Origin: Candidatus Cloacimonadota bacterium
GTDB lineage: Bacteria; Cloacimonadota; Cloacimonadia; Cloacimonadales; Cloacimonadaceae
Direction: 5' to 3'
NCBI GenBank assembly: GCA_020532545.1
Contig: JAJBAW010000014.1
Span: 1-57,264 of the forward strand
DNA: 57,264 nt
This document shows positions 9,406-18,499 of the stretch, in pieces (within the stretch, counting starts at the first letter, position 1; each line of letters opens with the position of its first letter). The notes beneath the pieces are model-generated. The model searched no databases. It was given only the letters and a program-made list of their open reading frames with translations, and was not told the DNA's origin. The translations under genes and the position numbers were made by a program.

Positions 9406-9918
9406 TCACCAAATCTGTGGTATCTTCTTGATTTTATCTATGTTATAGTCTTGCTTTTTCAGCTTTTTGATGACGGCTGTGTAATCAGCTTCCGTCATCT
9501 GAGGACTGCGGGACATGATCCATAACATCTTGCGGTTGGGCACTCCGACTACGGTATAGCGGTAGTCTTCTGCCAGATCGATAATCATAAACTTTGCCCA
9601 AAAGGGCCGAAACACACGCATACGCCATTCGGAATTGGTCTTGGTATTGTAGATTTTACCCTTGGGACGCATGAGTTTTTGTTTACCCTGAGGGCTGCCT
9701 TTGCGATATGTGTAGCGCACTGCGATAGTTCCGTCCGGGTTCAAGCTGTAAGATTCGATGGAATTAACCGCGTTTTTCTCGATGATATTCGGGATGACGG
9801 CGATCACATACCAATCTCCCATATAGCGGGGAATATCCACATAGTCCACCATCTTCAGCTTTTTGGCTGTGAGCAGTGAGCCGGTCATCAGCAAAGCTAT
9901 CAGTAGCAAGAGCCTCAT
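9406..9918 (-). CDS. lipocalin family protein (Blc-like), exported
   Basis: This 170-residue protein has a signal peptide (MRLLLLIALLMTGSLLTA). The lipocalin GxW-type motif DIPRYMGDWYVIAVIP is near residue 33, followed by IESYSLNPDGTIAVRYTYRKG, FWAKFMIIDLAEDYRYTVVG and LWIMSRSP strands, and a C-terminal helix. This is the Blc/apolipoprotein-D-like branch, whose bacterial members bind lysophospholipids or fatty acids. E. coli Blc is a lipoprotein, but no lipobox cysteine is present here, so the product should be free in the periplasm. Its ATG overlaps the glutathione peroxidase stop by 4 bases (ATGA), indicating translational coupling. Confidence 0.9.
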   Translation of the reverse strand: MRLLLLIALLMTGSLLTAKKLKMVDYVDIPRYMGDWYVIAVIPNIIEKNAVNSIESYSLNPDGTIAVRYTYRKGSPQGKQKLMRPKGKIYNTKTNSEWRMRVFRPFWAKFMIIDLAEDYRYTVVGVPNRKMLWIMSRSPQMTEADYTAVIKKLKKQDYNIDKIKKIPQIW

Positions 9919-10457
9919 TTCAGTGCGCTTTGGATGGCTTCCTGGATTTCCTTACTCATAGGGTTGGTTGGGCTGGAGAAACGGCCTATAATCTTGCCGT
10001 CCTTGGAGATGAGGAACTTATTGAAGTTCCAGCTTATTTTGCCCTCAAATTCAGGGTTGCTCTTTTTACTGGTAAGATATTCGTACAGGGGATGGATGTC
10101 TTTGCCTTTCACAGAGATTTTCTCGAACATGGGGAAATCCACGCCGTAATTGAGTTGGCAAAATTCCACGATATCTTCATTGGAACCAGGTTCTTGATTC
10201 ATGAAGTTATTGGCGGGAAAGCCCAGGATGATGAAATCATCTTTTTTGTGCAGTTCCCACAGGGTTTGCAGGTCTTCATATTGCTTGGTAAAGCCACATT
10301 TGCTGGCTGTGTTTACGATCAGGATCACTTTCCCTTTGTAGTCTTCCAGCGTTTGCTGAGTTCCATCAATTTTGCGGACTTCGATGTCGTATATGCCTTT
10401 TGCTGCGCTCATGGTAATTCCTCCCAAGAGTAGAATGATAGCGATGATATGTTTCAT
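9915..10457 (-). CDS. exported glutathione peroxidase family protein
   Basis: About 180 residues starting at 10457; an upstream in-frame ATG at 10472 is less likely because GAGGAA lies 7 bases before 10457. A signal peptide (KHIIAIILLLGGITMSAA) is followed by the thioredoxin-fold peroxidase. The catalytic region is VNTASKCGFTKQY (peroxidatic Cys, not Sec), then GFPANNFMNQEPGS and WNFNKFLI. Cys-type GPx enzymes reduce peroxides, including lipid hydroperoxides, usually with thioredoxin-like donors. Export to the periplasm is unusual and fits protection of envelope lipids. It is the first gene of the operon with lipocalin, the FakA-FakB fusion and the DUF1295 protein. Confidence 0.92.
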   Translation of the reverse strand: MKHIIAIILLLGGITMSAAKGIYDIEVRKIDGTQQTLEDYKGKVILIVNTASKCGFTKQYEDLQTLWELHKKDDFIILGFPANNFMNQEPGSNEDIVEFCQLNYGVDFPMFEKISVKGKDIHPLYEYLTSKKSNPEFEGKISWNFNKFLISKDGKIIGRFSSPTNPMSKEIQEAIQSALK

Positions 10458-10580
10458 AGCATTATTCCTCATAGATTTTATTTCTTGTTTATATGATAGT
10501 CACTTTCTCTCTTTATCGCTAATGTTATTTTGCCAAAATAAGTTTTAAAAGCCAAGTTCAGAATATAAACCCTCTCAACC

Positions 10581-11186
10581 CTATAAACCTGAAAATTCAA
10601 TCATAGCTTCCATCATTTCCAAATGCATTTTAGGATCTTGAAACACCACCTCACTGGGATCAAAGTGCAGAGGGTCAAAATCTTCCCCCATCCATTCCAG
10701 GATATCCTCATATTCGTTATCACCAGGGTCTGCCAATATCCTCAGCTTGTCATAATACCCCCAAAGGCTGCCGCAATCCTCGGGTGGGCAAGCCATTTTT
10801 CCAGCCAGGCAGAGGGGGTACTTTTTCTGGGGGTCCTTGGGCAGGATTTTTTCCAGCACAATCCGATGCTCCCAATTATCTCCAAAGTCATAGGTATAAG
10901 ATGCCTTATCTTTTTCTTTTTTGAAATACTTCTTGATCTTCACCTTGGTGCCATGTAGATATTCGCTCCCTTCAGGAAGACCAATCTCAAGTCCATAAAG
11001 TGAAGATCTATCTTCTATTGTAAATGAATGCAGATGAAATCCACTCCAGCCCATGACGTCTATTATGGCTGCATGCAGATCCCAGAAACTGTAGTTTTCA
11101 GGAACCTGTATCCTCCGCCAAATAGGAGGTTTGCTACCCTTTAAGGTGATCTTGAACTGGTACACATTATTAAAGCTTGTCGCCAT
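10581..11186 (-). CDS. plasmid pRiA4b ORF-3-like protein
   Basis: A 201-residue protein starting at 11186 (MATSFNN), where AAGGAGAGA lies just upstream; an open extension to 11264 lacks a ribosome site. The PRiA4_ORF3 family pattern is complete: YQFKITLKGSKPPIWRRIQVPE, FWDLHAAIIDVMGW, HLHSF near the N-terminus, then YTYDFGDNWEHRI and PPEDCGSLWGY, ending in a DPSEVVF segment. The biochemical role of the family is unknown; it is often found on plasmids and in accessory DNA. The gene stands alone, separated from the lipid operon by about 120 bases and followed upstream by noncoding AT-rich DNA, consistent with an accessory locus. Confidence 0.9.
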   Translation of the reverse strand: MATSFNNVYQFKITLKGSKPPIWRRIQVPENYSFWDLHAAIIDVMGWSGFHLHSFTIEDRSSLYGLEIGLPEGSEYLHGTKVKIKKYFKKEKDKASYTYDFGDNWEHRIVLEKILPKDPQKKYPLCLAGKMACPPEDCGSLWGYYDKLRILADPGDNEYEDILEWMGEDFDPLHFDPSEVVFQDPKMHLEMMEAMIEFSGL

Positions 11187-11612
11187 GACTCTCTCCTTAA
11201 TTTTTGATATTTTCAGTCTTTTTACCATTGATCTTGCTGTCAATATTTTTCTGCAAGCAGACATCCCTCATTGTTCAAAAAAGCCTGACTAAACTTTCCG
11301 GGCGACTGTTTTGACTTGTCTATTTGATCTGGCTGTTAAGCTTCAGATTGTCTATTATCTTTTTTATCTAATCAAACTACAAGCTATACTCTATCCAAAA
11401 AAGAGAGTATAAACAGGGGAATCACGACGCTGCGAGGTCTGATCCGATCAGCGTTGCTTTTGTTTAAACTCAAAAACGACCCAGGTAAGTTCAAAACACT
11501 CTGGCTGACAATAAGATACAGGACAGGCCTGCCCCGAAGGCCGCAGCAGGGAAGATTGTTTTAAAGTCAAAACAAAAGGTTGGGACAGTTCATCCTGGAT
11601 AGCTTATGGTGG

Positions 11613-11669
11613 AGATGACGTGGAGATAAGAGGATTTATTCCACGATATCTCCACGGCATCTCCACGTC
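11613..11669 (+). repeat. partial copy of dispersed palindromic repeat
   Basis: This matches the core of the copies at 45295-45424 (inverted) and 57106-57230. It contains GATGACGTGGAGATAAGAGG and TATCTCCACGGCATCTCCACG. Arms CGTGGAGATA (11619-11628) and TATCTCCACG (11647-11656) are perfectly complementary, and a second pairing GACGTGGAGAT / ATCTCCACGTC spans nearly the whole element. Confidence 0.75.
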
Positions 11670-11783
11670 GACAAGCAGGAAAGAGCAATCCTGGCAGAAG
11701 TCTATCAAATCCTCAAAGCCTATCATCCCTGGGCTACAAGTTTGGAATTTGATCCGCTATATTTCCACTACTATAAAGAATGA
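11670..11783 (+). pseudogene. possible 3' remnant of a protein-coding gene
   Basis: One frame reads a protein-like tail of 37 codons before TGA (RAILAEVYQILKAYHPW, then SLEFDPLYFHYYKE). The residue composition looks like real coding sequence. The frame is closed 19 codons upstream inside the dispersed repeat, with no start codon or ribosome site. It may be the end of a gene broken by the repeat; the family is not recognised. Confidence 0.35.
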
Positions 11784-11789
11784 TCGCAA

Positions 11790-11829
11790 TTAACGTAATT
11801 GTTCTTGACACATATAATTAAAATATAAT
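11790..11829 (+). promoter_or_regulatory. probable promoter region of the secreted-protein gene at 11932
   Basis: TTAACG at 11790-11795 is 17 bases before a perfect TATAAT (11813-11818). A perfect TTGACA (11805-11810) and a second TATAAT (11824-11829) overlap, but with only 13 bases between them. The leader to the ATG is about 100 bases. Confidence 0.4.
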
Positions 11830-11931
11830 ACTTGCATTAGAGTCTTGATTATTAAATTGCTTCATTCACCAATTACAATTGGGCTTGCCAAGACGGTCTT
11901 GCCTATAGCGCAATTGCCCAAAGGAGAAAAG

Positions 11932-13509
11932 ATGAACAAGTTAAAAGTTTTGCTGTTGTTCGCTATAGCTTTATTAGCGGTGGCCTTATTGCAGGCTGAT
12001 GAGCCCGAGCTTGTCATCACTGCGCTCGATACCCTCACCTTGCCCATGGGCAATACATTTTCTGTAGATTGCCCTAATGGTGACATCCTGTTTTTTGATA
12101 TGCAAATTCAAGCATCCCAGCTTCATTTTACTACATTTTGGTATCTTGAAGATTCCCATCAGCTTACCGCCCCGATTGAAATAGGTAACGCCTCTGATCC
12201 TGGCATCTCTTGGCAATATATGCAAATAAGGGTCTTCGAGGATAAGACTTGTATGCTGTTTAGCTATCCAAGTAATAACGATCCATATGATCAGCCAGTG
12301 GAAGGACTACTGGCCTTGACTCTGCACCAAGACACTGTTACAGTTAAGATTATAGACGAATTCGCATTCGGTTTTCCATTTTCAGTCAATTCCTCTTGTG
12401 CAATAGTGGCAGAGGACGCCCTTGTGCTGGCCCTGGCGGATAGTTTGGTGTATTACAACACAATTACAGGAGAGTCAGAGACTCTGATGGAAGGTGATGG
12501 CTACCAATGCAATTGCATGCATGATAAGCAGGTGAGAGTGTTGCCCGATGGCAATTTCCTGTTTATCAGAGACATACACACAGGTGCTATCGATGCGCCA
12601 GAAGTCTGGGCTCTCTTTGATTCGGCAGGCAACCATCTTTTTACTCAAGAAATTACAGATCCGGTGATCTGTTCGGTTTTAATCGGCTCGTATTTTGCTC
12701 CCCATCCCCAGAACTCACCACAGTGGTTTTACATGCCCACCGATGGCGATGTCGGCCCAGCGGGCTGGTTGGAATGTAGCTATTCGGATACAGGTTCTTT
12801 TCATATTCACTATACTGCATCTCCTTCGCTGGACGTAATCCCTTTTGATATCCTATCATTTGGTGGGGATAAAATCATGGTCCGATCCTTTAATAATTCA
12901 GCTGATCATGTTGTCTTATACTGCTATAATACACCTATAGAACTCAATCCATCCCCACTGTTCTCTTATGAGTTAAGCGATTTTGACTGGCCCTACTATC
13001 CCAATTCCACAGCGGCTGAAGGTTTCTATTTTGTTCCGCGTTTGCAGGATGACATTATGCATATATTAGCCTTTTGGACTCAAGATGTTCCTATAATTCA
13101 TGAGTTCAGTTTTCCTTTCCAACATGGGCCTGATTTTCTTTTACGGCCCAGTTATCACGGGAATAAGCTTCGCATAATATCAGAAGAGGCAATCTCCTTT
13201 TATCAGGTGGATAACACACCAATTTCAAATGCCGAAGATACTGCTGTTTCGCCAGTAAATACTCTGGAAATTTATCCCAATCCGGTGGGCAGGAAGGCTG
13301 GTTTTACCATCCAATCTGACCTGAAAAAACCTGTTGAGCTTGGAATTTACAATATCCGGGGCCAGAAGGTTCAGACTATCAAACTGGATAAGTTTGGAGA
13401 GTACAGTTCCAATGCGGCAGATCTGCAAAGTCTGAACTCCGGGATTTATCTCTTGAAACCGTTGGGGACGGAAAAACTCCCCACGCGTAAGTTTGTGGTG
13501 GTGAAATAG
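11932..13509 (+). CDS. secreted protein of unknown function with C-terminal sorting domain
   Basis: 525 residues from ATG 11932, which has AAGGAGAAAAG upstream; the frame is open to 11845, but only non-ATG starts without a ribosome site lie there. A signal peptide (residues 1-20) is followed by about 415 residues without a recognised motif. Strand-rich blocks repeat the themes DLLFFD, WYLEDS and PSNND and suggest a beta-propeller-like or sandwich fold. The last 85 residues begin NTLEIYPNPVG, contain LGIYNIRGQKVQTI and SGIYLLKP, and end KFVVVK: a type A secretion-sorting/FlgD-Ig-like domain. The product should be exported through the same pathway as the other YPNP proteins in this window. It stands alone, with a plausible promoter upstream. 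No function can be assigned. Confidence 0.85.
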   Translation: MNKLKVLLLFAIALLAVALLQADEPELVITALDTLTLPMGNTFSVDCPNGDILFFDMQIQASQLHFTTFWYLEDSHQLTAPIEIGNASDPGISWQYMQIRVFEDKTCMLFSYPSNNDPYDQPVEGLLALTLHQDTVTVKIIDEFAFGFPFSVNSSCAIVAEDALVLALADSLVYYNTITGESETLMEGDGYQCNCMHDKQVRVLPDGNFLFIRDIHTGAIDAPEVWALFDSAGNHLFTQEITDPVICSVLIGSYFAPHPQNSPQWFYMPTDGDVGPAGWLECSYSDTGSFHIHYTASPSLDVIPFDILSFGGDKIMVRSFNNSADHVVLYCYNTPIELNPSPLFSYELSDFDWPYYPNSTAAEGFYFVPRLQDDIMHILAFWTQDVPIIHEFSFPFQHGPDFLLRPSYHGNKLRIISEEAISFYQVDNTPISNAEDTAVSPVNTLEIYPNPVGRKAGFTIQSDLKKPVELGIYNIRGQKVQTIKLDKFGEYSSNAADLQSLNSGIYLLKPLGTEKLPTRKFVVVK

Positions 13510-13758
13510 GCTCTGAAAACTGAGGAGCGCGCTTGGTCCAGCTTTACTCTTTGCTGGCCATATAGAGATTGATTTCCACGAAATATCGCTGGTGGAAGAA
13601 GGGGCTCGTAGCTGTCAAAAAGACTAAATTCAGATTTATCTGCTGTGCAGATTTGAGAGGTATCAGGTAAACTCATATAGATGATTACAGTTTCCAGTTG
13701 ACAAACTGAGCAAAGCTAAAAGACTTGTCTTGAAATATTATATATGGGTGGAAATACG

Positions 13759-15210
13759 ATGAGCCTCAGCACAGACTACATCAAACGACTGATGGATTAC
13801 CTGGAGCGGGAGCAGATCCTCTGCACAGGGGAGAAGCTGCTGCTGGCGGTATCCGGAGGTGCGGATTCCACTGCCATGTTGTATTTCTACTACAGGCTGC
13901 GCTTTGTGCTGAATGTCACTTTGCTGGCGGTTCATGTGAATCATCAGCTCAGGGGAGAATCCAGCACTTTGGATGAACAGACGGTGAGGCAGCTCTGTCA
14001 AAAGCTGAATATACCTCTGATCGTCCGTAGCATCGAACTTCCTGGAGATAGAGACTTGGAAAACCGAGCGCGGATAGCGCGTTTTGAGATCTTTTCACAT
14101 ATACTGGAGAGTTACCGCTTTGATAAAGTCCTTTTGGCGCATCATAAATGGGATCTGGCAGAAACGGTGCTCTTAAATCTTTTCCGGGGAGCCGGGCTTT
14201 CTGGCATGGCCGGCATCAAGCCGAAGCAGGGCAATGTCTTACATCCGCTTTTGTGCTTTAAGCCAGAGGAGCTGAAAGATCTGCTGATCGAGCAAAATAT
14301 CAACTGGCGAGAGGACGAGAGCAATATGGAGACCAAATTCACCCGCAACCGCATTCGCCACGAGTTGATTCCGCTTTTGGAGGAAGAGTATAATCCCCAG
14401 CTCAGGGATAAACTGGCGGAAGAAGCCACGATCCTCAATCAAGCGGATCGCTATGTGAGCGAAAGAGCGCTCAGGCGTTACAAAAAGATCTGTCTGGACA
14501 GTAGCAATCAAAGGATTGTCATGAGTTTGCCGGATTTGCTGAAGGCTCCTGATATCGAGCATTTTTATATTTTACGCGAAGCTTACCGGCAGGTGAGTGG
14601 CCAGCAGCAAGACTTTTTCCTGGCCAATCTCAGAGAGATACAAGGGATCTTAACAGCCCAGGGCAGTAAGTATGTGAGCCTGCCGCATGGGACTTATGCG
14701 ATCAAGCGCAATCAGGAATTGGTCTTGACTGCCAACCCGGAAGAAATCAAGAGTGAAAATGCCGAGGCTTTGCAGATCGAGACAGAGCGTTCGCGTGCCG
14801 TGCACATGGACTATCGCTTTCGTTTCAAATACCTCAGAGTCTTGCCGCAGGATCATGCAGAATATCAGGGCTTTCGGGCCATCATCGATGCGGATAAGAT
14901 AAAAAGTGGATTTACGATCCGTTCCCGTAGGCCTGGAGATAGATTTATGCCCTTGGGAATGCAGAGTTTTAAGAAGATAAAAGACTTTTTCATTGACGAA
15001 AAAGTAGCAAAATATGATAGGGACTTAATACCCATCTTTGATGATGGGGAAAAGATATTCTGGATTTGTGGTCATCGCATCGATGAGAGGGTACGCTATA
15101 CTGGTGCTACCAGTCGCTACCTGATGATCGAAGCGGTGTCGCTTTCGAAAAAGCCAAACCGGGCTGCAAGCCGGATAAAAAGAGGATATTATGAATTTGA
15201 TGAATTGTGA
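13759..15210 (+). CDS. tilS: tRNA(Ile)-lysidine synthase TilS
   Basis: 483 residues from ATG 13759 (GGTGG 7 bases upstream; the in-frame ATG at 13744 lacks a ribosome site). The enzyme ligates lysine to C34 of the AUA-reading tRNA-Ile, using ATP. The PP-loop SGGADST is at residues 32-38, followed by HVNHQLRGESS, VLLAHHKWDLAET, NLFRGAGLSGMAGI and ENRARIARF; FTRNRIRHELIPLL closes the catalytic domain. The C-terminal TilS domain is at about 375-465 (IRSRRPGDRFMPLGM, KIKDFFIDEKV, WICGHRIDERVRYT). It overlaps hpt by 20 bases. The order tilS-hpt-ftsH is widely conserved in bacteria, which supports all three calls. Confidence 0.97.
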   Translation: MSLSTDYIKRLMDYLEREQILCTGEKLLLAVSGGADSTAMLYFYYRLRFVLNVTLLAVHVNHQLRGESSTLDEQTVRQLCQKLNIPLIVRSIELPGDRDLENRARIARFEIFSHILESYRFDKVLLAHHKWDLAETVLLNLFRGAGLSGMAGIKPKQGNVLHPLLCFKPEELKDLLIEQNINWREDESNMETKFTRNRIRHELIPLLEEEYNPQLRDKLAEEATILNQADRYVSERALRRYKKICLDSSNQRIVMSLPDLLKAPDIEHFYILREAYRQVSGQQQDFFLANLREIQGILTAQGSKYVSLPHGTYAIKRNQELVLTANPEEIKSENAEALQIETERSRAVHMDYRFRFKYLRVLPQDHAEYQGFRAIIDADKIKSGFTIRSRRPGDRFMPLGMQSFKKIKDFFIDEKVAKYDRDLIPIFDDGEKIFWICGHRIDERVRYTGATSRYLMIEAVSLSKKPNRAASRIKRGYYEFDEL

Positions 15211-15736
15211 TATATCTGCCGTACTGTTTGATGAACGGCGCATACAGGCCCGCATCCGTGAGATCGGGCAAGAAATAAATTCGGATTACGAGGGCAAGGT
15301 GCCTGTGGTAATCGGTGTGCTAAAAGGTGGCTTTGTTTTCCTTAGTGATCTCATTCGAGCCATCACTCTCCCGCTGGAGATCGACTTTCTGGCTATCTCA
15401 AGCTACGGCGTGGGCACCAGCAGCAGCGGTGTGGTCAAGATCCGCAAAGACATCGATATCGAACTGGTGGACCGTGATGTGATCATAGTAGAAGACATTG
15501 TGGATAGCGGACTTTCCCTGCAGTATATCAAAGACTACATTTGGAAACACAAACCTGCCAGCCTCAGAACTTGCGTGCTTTTGGACAAACCCATGGCACA
15601 TAAGATCGATATCTCCTTTGAATATGTAGGCTTTGAAGTAGGCGATGAATTCGTAGTCGGATACGGCTTGGATTTTGCCGAACTCTATCGCAATTTACCC
15701 TATATCGGTATTTTAAAGGAAGAGTGCTATTCATGA
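15191..15736 (+). CDS. hpt: hypoxanthine phosphoribosyltransferase
   Basis: This 181-residue enzyme of purine salvage makes IMP/GMP from hypoxanthine/guanine and PRPP. It has GVLKGGFVFLSDLIR near residue 40, SYGVGTSSSGVVKI in the flexible loop, the PRPP loop VIIVEDIVDSG (97-107), LLDKPMAHK, and the FVVGYGLDFAELYRNLPYIG C-terminus. Length is normal. The start at 15191 follows AGAGGA and lies within the tilS end; the stop overlaps the ftsH ATG (ATGA at 15733). It is translationally coupled to both neighbours. Confidence 0.97.
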   Translation: MNLMNCDISAVLFDERRIQARIREIGQEINSDYEGKVPVVIGVLKGGFVFLSDLIRAITLPLEIDFLAISSYGVGTSSSGVVKIRKDIDIELVDRDVIIVEDIVDSGLSLQYIKDYIWKHKPASLRTCVLLDKPMAHKIDISFEYVGFEVGDEFVVGYGLDFAELYRNLPYIGILKEECYS

Positions 15737-17973
15737 AGTATATCCTGAGTTTGGTCCTTGGCATCCTCGGCGGAGGTCTTTGGGCCCAGATTGCAGTGGA
15801 TTCCTTGCGGCAGCTTCCAGAGCAAATGCCAGGAGTGATAGATAGCTTTTCCAATATGTTGAGATGGTTTATTTATGCCATTATCCTGATTTCGGCGATC
15901 GGCCTGGTACGCATTTGGATGATCAAGCGCAAAGCCGACAAAGGGGATCCCATCGACACGGAACCCCAAAAAGCAGCTCCCAAAGTGGATGCCAAAGGGA
16001 AGTCCGTGAGTCCGGTGAAGAAGTCTATGTTTTCCATGCCCTTTATATTTATTCTTGTGCTTTTAGGCATAGTATTCTGGCATACCTTCAGCGGAAACAA
16101 AGAACAAGTCAGCAAAGAGAGTTTCAGCAATTTCATGATCCGGGTAAATAATAGCTCGGTCAAAGAAGCTCAATTTACCGAGCGCGATATCATCTACGTG
16201 GATTTGGCGAATAAAAAGTATGTGACCACTATTCCCTTTGACGATGCCCGTTTGGTGGACAGCTTGCTGGAGCGTGGAATCAAGGTTACCACTACCAAAC
16301 CACCCGCGTGGACGGGACTTATTTCCTACGCCTTTACCTTTATATTGCTCATCGTCTTCTGGTTCTTCATCATGAGATCCATGCGCGGCCAGAATTCCAA
16401 AGCCTTCAGTTTTGGCAAGAGTAAAGCCAGATTGCATGAGGCCAGCCGCTCCAAGATCTCTTTCAAGGATGTGGCAGGAGTGGATGAAGCCAAAGAAGAA
16501 TTGCAGGAAATCGTGGAATTCCTCAAAAACCCCAAGCGTTTTCAAAGTTTGGGTGGCAGAATTCCCCGCGGTGTACTCCTGGTGGGGCTGCCCGGCACAG
16601 GTAAGACTCTCTTGGCCAAGGCGGTATCCGGAGAAGCAGGCGTACCTTTCTTCTCCATATCCGGCTCCGACTTTGTAGAAATGTTTGTGGGTGTGGGTGC
16701 AGCCCGGGTGCGCGACCTTTTTGAACAAGCCAAGAAAAATTCTCCCTGCATCACCTTTATAGATGAGATCGACGCTGTGGGACGTCACCGGGGCAGCGGT
16801 CTGGGCGGTGGACACGACGAACGCGAACAGACTTTGAATCAACTATTGGTAGAGATGGATGGCTTTGAACCCAATGAAGCTGTCATCATCATCGCTGCCA
16901 CAAACCGCCCTGACATCCTGGATCCAGCCTTGCTGCGTCCAGGTAGATTTGATCGTCAGGTCACAGTGGATCTGCCAGATATCAAGGGCAGAACCGCGAT
17001 TTTGAAAGTTCATGCCGCCAAAGTGCCGCTCTCTGATGATGTACATCTGGAATTGATCGCCAGAGGTACTCCAGGATTTAGCGGAGCAGATTTGGCCAAT
17101 CTGGTGAATGAAGCAGCTTTGATCGCTGCTAGTAAAAATCAGAGCAGCATCGGGATGGTAAATTTTGAGGCAGCCAAAGATAAGCTGACTCTGGGCATCG
17201 AAAAGAAAAGCAGGGTGATTCCCGAAGCGGATAAGAAACTTACCGCTTATCATGAGATCGGACATGTGATCACCAGCATTTTCCTGGAATTGGTGGAGCC
17301 GGTGCATAAGGTCAGCATCATCCCCCGTGGCTTTACAGGTGGAGCTACTCACTATCTGCAAAGCGACAAAACGGGATATTCCCGTAGCTATTTGAAGCAG
17401 TTTATGGTCACTCTTTTGGGTGGACGATCCGCCGAAGAAGTGGTCTTTGGAGAGCTGACCACCGGAGCGGGTAACGATCTGGAACGCACGACCGATATCG
17501 CCAAGAAGATGGTCTGTTCCTGGGGAATGAGTGATGCTATCGGCCCTATGACCATCGGTAAGGAACAAAATGAAGTGTTTTTGGGTAAACAGCTCGCCAC
17601 ACACGATGGACACAGCGATGAGACTTCACGTTTGGTGGATTCTGAAATCCGCGCTCTGGTCACCGAAGCACATGAAAAAGCCAAGGCGATTTTGATCAAA
17701 CACCGTGCGCTTCTGGAGATTATGTCCCTGGAATTGCTGGAAAAGGAAACCTTGAATACGGATGATATCTTTAGTTTGATTACGGATAATCTGGATGCTG
17801 AAGAGCGTGAGATAGTAAAGGCCAAATATGAGCGTGCCAGAGAAATGCGCTTTGAACATACCTCAGATTTGGATGTGCCTGAAGACCTGCCCTTCAGCGA
17901 TGATAGCGCAGATGAAACCCAAGAAAAGCCCGAAGATATTCCAGCCCTGGAGATTGATAATGAACCCAAATAG
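15733..17973 (+). CDS. ftsH: ATP-dependent zinc metalloprotease FtsH with N-terminal membrane extension
   Basis: 746 residues from ATG 15733, which overlaps the hpt stop as ATGA; GTG 15724 is an alternative. The canonical part holds TM segments at about 100-116 and 197-215, with the periplasmic FtsH-ext domain between. It has Walker A GLPGTGKT (285-292), Walker B FIDEID (342-347), SRH region [20 protein letters not shown], and the zinc motif HEIGH (507-511). [16 protein letters not shown] carries the third ligand. Before this are about 95 extra residues with a signal-like segment (1-19) and another hydrophobic helix (45-63), which usual FtsH of about 610-650 residues lacks. An acidic C-terminal tail follows. 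The enzyme extracts and degrades membrane and short-lived proteins. Walker A has L where most FtsH have P. Confidence 0.95.
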   Translation: MKYILSLVLGILGGGLWAQIAVDSLRQLPEQMPGVIDSFSNMLRWFIYAIILISAIGLVRIWMIKRKADKGDPIDTEPQKAAPKVDAKGKSVSPVKKSMFSMPFIFILVLLGIVFWHTFSGNKEQVSKESFSNFMIRVNNSSVKEAQFTERDIIYVDLANKKYVTTIPFDDARLVDSLLERGIKVTTTKPPAWTGLISYAFTFILLIVFWFFIMRSMRGQNSKAFSFGKSKARLHEASRSKISFKDVAGVDEAKEELQEIVEFLKNPKRFQSLGGRIPRGVLLVGLPGTGKTLLAKAVSGEAGVPFFSISGSDFVEMFVGVGAARVRDLFEQAKKNSPCITFIDEIDAVGRHRGSGLGGGHDEREQTLNQLLVEMDGFEPNEAVIIIAATNRPDILDPALLRPGRFDRQVTVDLPDIKGRTAILKVHAAKVPLSDDVHLELIARGTPGFSGADLANLVNEAALIAASKNQSSIGMVNFEAAKDKLTLGIEKKSRVIPEADKKLTAYHEIGHVITSIFLELVEPVHKVSIIPRGFTGGATHYLQSDKTGYSRSYLKQFMVTLLGGRSAEEVVFGELTTGAGNDLERTTDIAKKMVCSWGMSDAIGPMTIGKEQNEVFLGKQLATHDGHSDETSRLVDSEIRALVTEAHEKAKAILIKHRALLEIMSLELLEKETLNTDDIFSLITDNLDAEEREIVKAKYERAREMRFEHTSDLDVPEDLPFSDDSADETQEKPEDIPALEIDNEPK

Positions 17974-18499
17974 TATGCATGCAACTACCATCATCGGTAT
18001 CCATCGCAATGGTAGAACCGCGCTTTGCGGCGATGGACAGGTCTCCATGGGAGACACCGTGGTCAAAGCCAAAGCGATCAAGATTCGCCGGATATTTGAT
18101 GATAAAGTAATCATCGGCTTTGCCGGAGCCACAGCAGATGCCTTTACCCTCTCGGAAAAGTTTGAAGAAAAGCTGAAGGCAAACAAGGGCAATCTTAAAA
18201 GATCAGCAGTGGAATTGGCCAAAGAATGGCGTCAGGACAAATACCTCAGACGTCTGGAAGCCATGATCATTGCCGGAGATAAGACCGGCATCCTGATGAT
18301 CAGCGGAGTGGGGGATGTGATGGAGCCAGATGATGGCCTCATGGCCATCGGTAGCGGGGGAAATTATGCCCTGGCAGCGGCTCGCGCCCTGATGCGCAAT
18401 ACCAAGCTCAGCGAGGAAAAGATCGTGAGCGAAGCCATGAAGATTGCCTCCGAGATCTGCATCTACACTAATACTGAATTTGTGCTGGAGGTCTTGTAA
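17960..18499 (+). CDS. hslV: HslV, proteolytic subunit of the HslUV protease
   Basis: 179 residues from ATG 17960 (GGAG 7 bases upstream, inside ftsH). ATG 17975 is possible but has no ribosome site. It contains HATTIIGIHRNG, ALCGDGQVSMGDTVVK, FAGATADAFTLSEKFEEKL, ELAKEWRQDKYLRRLEAM, AIGSGGNYALAAARAL and EICIYTN, all typical HslV blocks. The N-terminal threonine nucleophile is the first T of ATTI, so a short propeptide (MNPNSMHA or MHA) must be removed. E. coli HslV needs only Met removal. The active enzyme is a dodecamer capped by HslU. It overlaps ftsH by 14 bases and hslU by 1. Confidence 0.96.
   Translation: MNPNSMHATTIIGIHRNGRTALCGDGQVSMGDTVVKAKAIKIRRIFDDKVIIGFAGATADAFTLSEKFEEKLKANKGNLKRSAVELAKEWRQDKYLRRLEAMIIAGDKTGILMISGVGDVMEPDDGLMAIGSGGNYALAAARALMRNTKLSEEKIVSEAMKIASEICIYTNTEFVLEVL

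Larger units (their letters stand above)
11187..11789. other. noncoding region with repeat, hairpins and a gene remnant
   Basis: About 600 bases without a complete gene. It holds an 8-base-arm hairpin at 11385-11411 (TATACTCT / AGAGTATA), a palindromic CTGATC-C-GATCAG near 11440-11453, the partial dispersed repeat at 11613-11669 and a coding-like tail at 11670-11783. No tRNA or known riboswitch was recognised. Confidence 0.6.

Noticed and set aside
13510-13758. Possible further copy of the dispersed repeat and a TTGACA promoter before tilS
   Set aside because: GATTTCCACGAAATATCGCTGG only loosely resembles the repeat core, and the TTGACA at 13698-13703 has no acceptable -10 box at 16-18 bases.
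16063-17613. Two long minus-strand frames opposite ftsH
   Set aside because: They lie fully antisense to strongly conserved FtsH coding sequence, with compositions rich in His, Gly and Cys that look like shadows.
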